Of a stretch of DNA of 64,000 nt, positions 57,619 to 64,000 are shown piece by piece; the first letter of the stretch is position 1; every line of letters starts with the position of its first letter. The translations under genes and the position numbers were made by a program. The stretch lies in contig CM069459.1 of the NCBI GenBank assembly GCA_035610835.1, positions 57,083,316 through 57,147,315 on the forward strand, in the 5' to 3' direction. Below the pieces are notes generated by a model. It did no database searches. It was given only the letters and a program-made list of their open reading frames with translations, and had not been told where the DNA came from. The DNA comes from Ophiura sarsii. Taxonomy: Eukaryota > Echinodermata > Ophiuroidea > Amphilepidida > Ophiuridae.

Positions 57619-58663
57619 GGCCCTGTCACACCATGGCGTATCGCCTGAATGTATGCCAACGTATGCGAAAAATCGAAAAATACGTTGATACTCAAGGGAC
57701 CCATATGTACTCAAAACCCCCCATAAGTTCCCAAAACGCCGAATGCTCGCTAGCTGTATGGCACATACGCTAGCTGTACTGTAGAAACACGTTCGGCCGA
57801 GTGCACCAATGGCGAGTAGCTGAAGAATAAGCGCTACCTCGCTAGTAACTGAGGCGTAACCAAACAAATTGAGAGCACCAAACCGGGGTAAGCTAGGCTA
57901 GTAACTTGCGAGTCATTTACGCTAAATCTTATACCTCACCGGACCCAAGAGTAAAGAGTGACATAGGCAACATACGCACGCCACAGAGATCGACGAGTGT
58001 AGCTGTGATAGTTTTTATTATTTAACCATTGATCCATTTATTTACAACTAACGGATTTTTATCGTGACATTTTGCCATTTAATACCATATTTCTATGTTA
58101 CTCTCGCACAAAATGTGTTCATAATGTAATTATAGTCCTTATTTTTAAAAGATCGGACTTTCATTGCTCGACTGGACGTGGTATGACATGTTGCATTATT
58201 CATGTTATTTAAATCAACGCTTGACGTAGCGACTGACGACGCATTTTTATAATTCTACGGAACACCATTCGTGTCAATATGATTGCTGTTTGATACATGT
58301 ACACACATTTGATGCATGTGACAATTAGTTTTGTAAGGGGACGATGCTGATTAATGTAAATATTAACCTCGCTAGTTACTTTCTGGTGTTACGCACCAGT
58401 TTTGCTCTCAGAATTACATCGTTAGTAAGTTACGCTACAGTTAGAGCATAACTACTAGGGAAGTAGCTTACCTCCCTATTAAGTTCTGCGGGCTCGACGT
58501 GTTCCAAATTTTCACAGCGAATCACAGCGTGCTCTTAACGTAAACGACGTATCCTCAACGTACCCCTAACTTATATGAGCGTACACCAATGTACACTAAC
58601 GTCTTTTTGATATTTCGCATACGTTAGCACACGTTCAGGCGATACGCCATGGTGTGACAGGCC
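57619..58663. mobile_element. GGCCCTGTCACACC-family element, copy 2
   Basis: TTAA at 57615-57618 precedes GGCCCTGTCACACCATGGCG; the right end CGCCATGGTGTGACAGGCC closes at 58663. Arms continue through TATCGCCTGAA.GTATGCC and TACGTTGG. TTAA on the left suggests piggyBac, but the right flank is not TTAA. No transposase. Confidence 0.65.
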
Positions 58664-58816
58664 AATGAGGATTTACTGAATATTTAAGTTATGAGGCGTA
58701 AACCAAACCACTGAGCTCAGTGATCATATTTTGTAATAGCATGCTCACATTTTTGAGCGGGTGACAACGTAGTGATCACTACACTATGTATACGTTGAGC
58801 TTTCGCTGCATGAGTC

Positions 58817-58984
58817 CAGGGATGTAAGAGAGTTGTTCACAGATAGCCTGAAAATACCTGAAAAAAATCGGATAATTTTGAGTTGTCTATACTTTTGTAC
58901 AGGGAAAATCAGGATAACAAAGCCTGAAAATGTACAAGACGAAGGCCTGAAATCAGGCAAAAAGCCTGAAAACTTACATCCCTG
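58817..58984. mobile_element. Small MITE (CAGGGATGTAAG ends)
   Basis: The ends CAGGGATGTAAG and CTTACATCCCTG bracket 168 bp with repeated AGCCTGAAAA words. It interrupts a TGAACGTTTCGCA-type block that is intact near 59550. The 8-bp flanks do not match cleanly. Confidence 0.65.
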
Positions 58985-59304
58985 AATTGAGTGTTTCGCA
59001 TGATGAGTGTTAGTTGCTTATTCGTCAGCTGTTCGGCCATATGTGCTTAAGAAACCTACACCCAATGTACTCAACGTTCACACAGCGAATGCTCAATTTA
59101 TACATACCGTAATTGATCACTGCGTTGTCACCATCTCACAATTTTGAACATGATCAAACAAATTCTAAGATTCTAGCGCACCTACCACTGCGAACCCCTA
59201 GGAAACCACCAGCGAATACAACGTATACCAAATATGTCACGAACGAATGACAACTTACACTTAGCTCTATTCGCTCATATGTGACAGGGTTTTAGCACGT
59301 TAAA

Positions 59305-59760
59305 GGCCCTGTCACACTGTTGCGTATTGAGCTAACGTGCCCGACGTTTTAGAAATGTGGGTGTACATACGTATACGTTGTCAATCGTTCACGACATATT
59401 TGGCATACGTTGTATTCGTTAGCGGTTCACTAGAGGTTCGCAGAGTTACGCTGGGGTTTATGGAATTATTTTAGCATGTTCAAAATGTTGAGCGGGTGAC
59501 AACGTAGTGATCAACGCGCTAAATATATGATGAGCATTTGCTGCGTGAACGTTTCGCAGGTTGGGTGTAGGTTGCTTATTCGGCGATATTTACGGCGTTT
59601 AAGAAGAAACCTACACCCAACGTGCGAAACGTTCACACGGCCTCGACGTATACATAGCGTATTGATCACAACGCATGTCACACGCTCAAAATTTTAAACG
59701 CCGTATATGGCCGAACAGCTTCGATTAAGCAACCTACACCGAATGTGCGAAACGTTCATT
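59305..59760. mobile_element. GGCCCTGTCACAC-family relative with central palindrome
   Basis: The left end GGCCCTGTCACACTGTTGCG follows TTAA (59300-59303). The centre is a strong inverted repeat: TGAACGTTTCGCAGGTTGGG with GTGTAGGTT pairs with AACCTACACCCAACGTGCGA and AACGTTCA across about 59600. The right border is unclear. The same block appears in the stretch 58740-59290. Confidence 0.55.
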
Positions 59761-60333
59761 GTTTCCGGTCCCCGTGCACGAAAAATGAAATTGTACTTTA
59801 TCTTGCTTTTTGAGCTATAATTTCCTTTCAAAAGCAAATCATTTTTCGTGAGCAATACCACAAATCGAGGAAAGCACTGTTCATTGTTATATTTATATTA
59901 TGTGATGTTACCTATCTAAATTACTAACAGTATATTGTAAACTGATACTACGTTTAATATAATTGTTATGTTATAATAATATGCGACGTGAATAAAAAAA
60001 TATAGCTTATATCGTGGAAGATAAGATTATAACAGTCTAAATATTGAAGATTTATTGAACAGGGTCATCTTAAGGCGGACGAAAGTTTCTGAAATGTTTA
60101 AAATGTTCCGAAAATGTGTTTACAAAATCGGGGCCGAGACTGTTGAATCCAAACATGGAAACGATGCTAGATTTTAATCAAGTCCAAGTCCACGACGGAA
60201 TATAAAGTGTAATATCACTATAGGCAAGAAATTTGTATATAGTCTAGGATATATGTTGCATTTCGTAGTTGCGCCAAAAAGGGGCAGGGGTTGGTGAGTC
60301 CTCTGGTAAAGGTTCTTATCGTAAAGCCTTTAT
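59761..60333. other. Non-coding stretch
   Basis: AT-rich; nothing recognised. Confidence 0.35.
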
Positions 60334-60490
60334 ACGAGGGGGTATCAAAAAGTTCTTGACATCACCAAGAAGTGAAGGAGCCAGATACTTATTTTTGTTA
60401 TGTGACCCTTCAGACATCTTTAAAAAGTCACTGTGCAAAGTCACACATTTCTCCCACTTTTTATTACCTGTCCACAGACCGCCATTGTAG
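60334..60490. mobile_element. Mariner-type element end fragment
   Basis: TACGAGGGGGTATCAAAAAG TTCTTGACATCACC is a characteristic mariner left end with TA at its start. The matching right end was not found before the next repeat. Confidence 0.55.
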
Positions 60491-60539
60491 AGATCCTCAG
60501 ATTGACCGCCATTGATTGATCCTCAGATTGCCTCAGATT

Positions 60540-60738
60540 GCGTTATTCCCAAAACAGCAATAAATGGTTTAAAGTGTTGACAGAAAGGGGTCAAAGGTCA
60601 TGTAGGGGTCATTAGAGGTCAATATGTGTATACTCCATGTTACCCATAAGGTTATTGTCACCAAGCTGGTTTGTAATGACCTTTGACCCCTTTCTGTCAA
60701 AACTTTAAACCATTTATTGCTGTTTTGGTGAATAACGC
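60540..60738. mobile_element. Inverted-repeat MITE carrying nuclear-receptor-like sites
   Basis: The arms GCGTTATTC.CCAAAACAGC, AATAAATGGTTTAAAGT and GACAGAAAGGGGTCAAAGGT are mirrored by the right half ending GAATAACGC. Each arm has GGGTCAAAGGTCA (60588-60600; reverse complement at 60677-60689), a perfect DR1. GGGTCA and AGGTCA at 60606 and 60616 form a DR4. Confidence 0.75.
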
Positions 60739-60993
60739 AAGCTTTGAATAATTATTATTATTTACTATAATAGCGCCCTCATCGGCCACATTTCCCATAG
60801 AGTTACATGTAAAATATGTATAAAGTAAAAAATGCCGATAATTTTAAAAAGGGCTCGAACAATTTTCTTGACATTTTCACCGTATACTCTTATTCATTAG
60901 CACTACCTAAATCAGGTCAAACCATAACAGGGCCACTATATAACCTTTTTTATCCCATAATTTTAATTATAAATCGGACAGTCAAACAGCCGT

Positions 60994-61200
60994 GCTAGCA
61001 CATTTGATTGAGCCAAAAGAACATGAACAAATGTTCTGATTTGAATTATATCATCCCTCAATCCCCATATCAATCCCCCATATTAATCCCCCGTATGAAC
61101 CCTTTATCCCTCAATCCCACTTTAATCCCCCTTATGAACCCCTTTATACCCCGACCCCATAAAACCAGTGTTCATTTATTAATTTAATTGAATTATTATC
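60994..61200 (-). other. Duplicate of the 26.1-kb 3' region
   Basis: Same order of words as 26087-26258: CTAGCACATTTGATTGAGCC, ACAAATGTTCTGATTTGAAT, ATATCATCCCTCAATCCCCA, AACCAGTGTTCATTTATTAA. The match fades at about 60993, which marks the 3' border of the duplicated segment. Confidence 0.8.
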
Positions 61201-64000
61201 AACTGCTTGGTAACTGTCATCGTCAGGTCCACACCGGTTGGTATTCCCACCAACTGCTTGGTAACTGTCATCGTCATCGTTAGGTGCACACCGGTTGGTA
61301 TTCCCATCAACTGCTTGGAAACTGTCATCGTCATCGTTAGGTGCACACCGGTTGGTATTCCCATCAACTGCTTGGTAACTGTCATCGTTATCGTTAGGTG
61401 CACACCGGTTGGTATTCCCATCAACTGCTTGGTAACTGTCATCGTCATCGTTAGGTGCACACCGGTTGGTATTCCCATCAACTGCTTGGTAACTGTCATT
61501 GTTATCGTTAGGTGCACACAGGTTGGTATTCCCATCAACTGCTTGGTAACTGTCATCGTTATCGTTAGGTGCACACGGTTGGTATTCCCATCAACTGCTT
61601 GGTAACTGTCATCGTCATCGTTAGGTGCACACGGTTGGTATTCCCATTGACTGCTTGGTAACTGTCACCGTCAGGTCCACACCGGTTGGTATTCCCATCA
61701 ACTGCTTGGTAACTGTCATCGTCAGGTCCACACCGGTTGGTATTCCCATCAACTGCTTGGTAACTGTCATCGTCATCGTTAGGTGCACAACGGTTGGTAT
61801 TCCCATTGACTGCTTGGTAACTGTCATCGTCATCGTTAGGTGCACACCGGTTGGTATTCCCATTGACTGCTTGGTAACTGTCATCGTTATCGTCAGGTCC
61901 ACACCGGTTGGTATTCCCATCAACTGCTTGGTAACTGTCATCGTCAGGTCCACACCGGTTGGTATTCCCATTGACTGCTTGGTAACTGTCATCGTTATCG
62001 TCGGGTCCACACCGGTTGGTATTCCCATCAACTGCTTGGTAACTGTCATCGTCAGGTCCACACCGGTTGGTATTCCCATCAACTGCTTGGTAACTGTCAT
62101 CGTCATCGTTAGGTGCACACCGGTTGGTATTCCCATTGACTGCTTGGTAACTGTCATCGTCATCGTTAGGTGCACACCGGTTGGTATTCCCATTGACTGC
62201 TTGGTAACTGTCATCGTTATCGTCAGGTCCACACCGGTTGGCATTCCCATCTGCTTGGTAACTGTCATCGTCATCGTTAGGTGCACACCGGTTGGTATTC
62301 CCATTGACTGCTTGGTAACTGTCATCGTTATCGTTAGGTGCACACCGGTTGGTATTCCCATTGACTGCTTGGTAACTGTCATCGTCATCGTCAGGTCCAC
62401 ACCGGTTGGTATTCCCATTGACTGCTTGGTAACTGTCATCGTCATCGTTAGGTGCACGCCGGTTGGTATTCCCATCAACTGCTTGGTAACTGTCATCGTC
62501 ATCGTCAGGTGCACACCGGTTGGTATTCCCATCAACTGCTTGGTAACTGTCATCGTCATCGTTAGGGGCACACCGGTTGGTATTCCCATCAACTGCTTGG
62601 TAACTGTCATCGTCATCGTCAGGTGCACACCGGTTGGTATTCCCATCAACTGCTTGGTAACTGTCATCGTCATCGTTAGTTGCACACCGGTTGGTATTCC
62701 CATCAACGGCTTGGTAACTGTCATCGTCATCGTTAGGTGCACACCGGCTGGTATTCCCATCAACTGCTTGGTAACTGTCATCGTCATCGTTAGGTGCACA
62801 CCGGTTGGTATTCCCATCAACTGCTTGGTAACTGTCATCGTTATCGTTAGGTGCACACCGGTTGGTATTCCCATTGACTGCTTGGTAACTGTCATCGTTA
62901 TCGTTAGGTGCACACCGGTTGGTATTCCCATCAGCTGCTTGGTAACTGTCATCGTTATCGTTAGGTGCACACCGGTTGGTATTCCCATCAACTGCTTGGT
63001 AACTGTCATCGTTATCTTTAGGTGCACACCGGTTGGTATTCCCATTGACTGCTTGGTAACTGTCATCGTCATCGTTAGGTGCACACCGGTTGGTATTCCC
63101 ATCAACTGCTTGGTAACTGTCATCGTTATCGTTAGGTGCACACCGGTTGGTATTCCCATTGACTGCTTGGTAACTGTCATCGTCATCGTTAGGTGCACAC
63201 CGGTTGGTATTCCCATCAACTGCTTGGTAACTGTCATCGTTATCGCTAGGTGCACACCGGTTGGTATTCCCATTGACTGCTTGGTAACTGTCATCGTCAT
63301 CGTTAGGTGCACACCGGTTGGTATTTCCATCAACTGCTTGGTAAGTGTCATCGTCATCGTCAGGTGCACACCGGTTGGTATTCCCATTGACTGCTTGGTA
63401 ACTGTCATCGTTATCGTTAGGTGCACACCGGTTGGTATTCCCATCAACTGCTTGGTAACTGTCATCGTCATCGTTAGGTGCACACCGGTTGGTATTCCCA
63501 TTGACTGCTTGGTAACTGTCATCGTTATCGTCAGGTCCACACCGGTTGGTATTCCCATCAGCTGCTTGGTAACTGTCATCGTCAGGTCCACACCGGTTGG
63601 TATTCCCATCAACTGCTTGGTAACTGTCATCGTCATCGTTAGGTGCACACCGGTTGGTATTCCCATTGACTGCTTGGTAACTGTCATCGTCATCGTTAGG
63701 TGCACACCGGTTGGTATTCCCATTGACTGCTTGGTAACTGTCATCGTTATCGTCAGGTCCACACCGGTTGGTATTCCCATCAACTGCTTGGTAACTGTCA
63801 TCGTCAGGTCCACACCGGTTGGTATTCCCATTGACTGCTTGGTAACTGTCATCGTTATCGTCGGGTCCACACCGGTTGGTATTCCCATCAACTGCTTGGT
63901 AACTGTCATCGTCAGGTCCACACCGGTTGGTATTCCCATCAACTGCTTGGTAACTGTCATCGTCATCGTTAGGTGCACACCGGTTGGTATTCCCATTGAC
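61201..64000 (-). repeat. 57/51-bp satellite, about 50 copies, open in the frame of the 26.3-kb exon
   Basis: The unit contains CACCGGTTGGTATTCCCATC and AACTGCTTGGTAACTGTCAT. Full units are 57 bp; a common variant is 51 bp (one CGTCAT lost); both keep the reading frame. On the minus strand, with codons set at 64000-63998, the repeat reads QAVDGNTNRCAPNDDDDSY and is open without a stop from the window edge to about 61632, where the first of two 1-base deletions (about 61632 and 61573) shifts it. Another frame (GIPTGVHLTMTMTVTKQLM) is open over the same span but does not match the ancestral exon frame. The array runs off the window. Whether it is translated is unknown. Confidence 0.9.

Noticed and set aside
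61621..63996. 791-codon open frame reading GIPTGVHLTMTMTVTKQLM repeats
   Set aside because: It is one of two open frames of a period-3 satellite and differs from the frame used by the homologous exon at 26259-26363. I treat it as a by-product.

Overview
The window reads as nuclear DNA of a bilaterian animal, probably a marine invertebrate deuterostome such as an echinoderm, hemichordate or cephalochordate. The species cannot be fixed from sequence alone. The DNA is AT-rich, genes are split by GT-AG introns, and most of the window is transposable elements, their relics and tandem repeats. There are no operons, ribosome binding sites or CRISPR arrays.

Layout. (1) 1-13.5 kb: the last four coding exons of a plus-strand neurabin-type gene ending in a SAM domain. 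They join in consistent phase and end at a stop followed by AATAAA. The introns hold an RTE LINE, a 4.4-kb DNA transposon relic that itself carries a hAT insertion and a LINE insertion, and a 76-bp x4 duplication of half of the SAM exon with its splice donor. (2) 13.5-24.2 kb: no gene; foldback/MITE elements and three satellites (74 bp, 24 bp, 87 bp). (3) 25.3-38.2 kb: several candidate minus-strand exons with good splice sites, many very short and in phase 0. They suggest an unrecognised gene; one intron holds a 33-bp satellite. (4) 31.6-50.7 kb: nested LINE, hAT, mariner and IS630-like relics, and a 21-bp satellite that grew inside a transposon repeat. (5) 51.8-55.8 kb: a large intronless open frame for a receptor with about 29 leucine-rich repeats and a rhodopsin-type seven-helix domain (RXFP/GRL101-like). 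(6) 55.9-60.7 kb: inverted-repeat elements. (7) 61.2-64.0 kb and beyond the edge: a 57/51-bp satellite.

The most unusual result links regions 3 and 7. The satellite at 61.2-64 kb and about 220 bp beside it are a diverged copy of the putative terminal exon and 3' region at 26.1-26.4 kb. In the frame set by that exon the array is open for about 790 codons as a 17-19 residue acidic, cysteine-containing repeat. That frame has no ATG, so start-dependent ORF finding misses it. Other satellites here also appear seeded by short units inside dispersed elements (21-bp array, 30-bp array), so the window shows several cases of satellite birth.

The two well supported genes (neurabin-like scaffold, LRR-GPCR) have no evident functional link. 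The minus-strand exon set and the coding satellite rest on splice-site and frame reasoning only.
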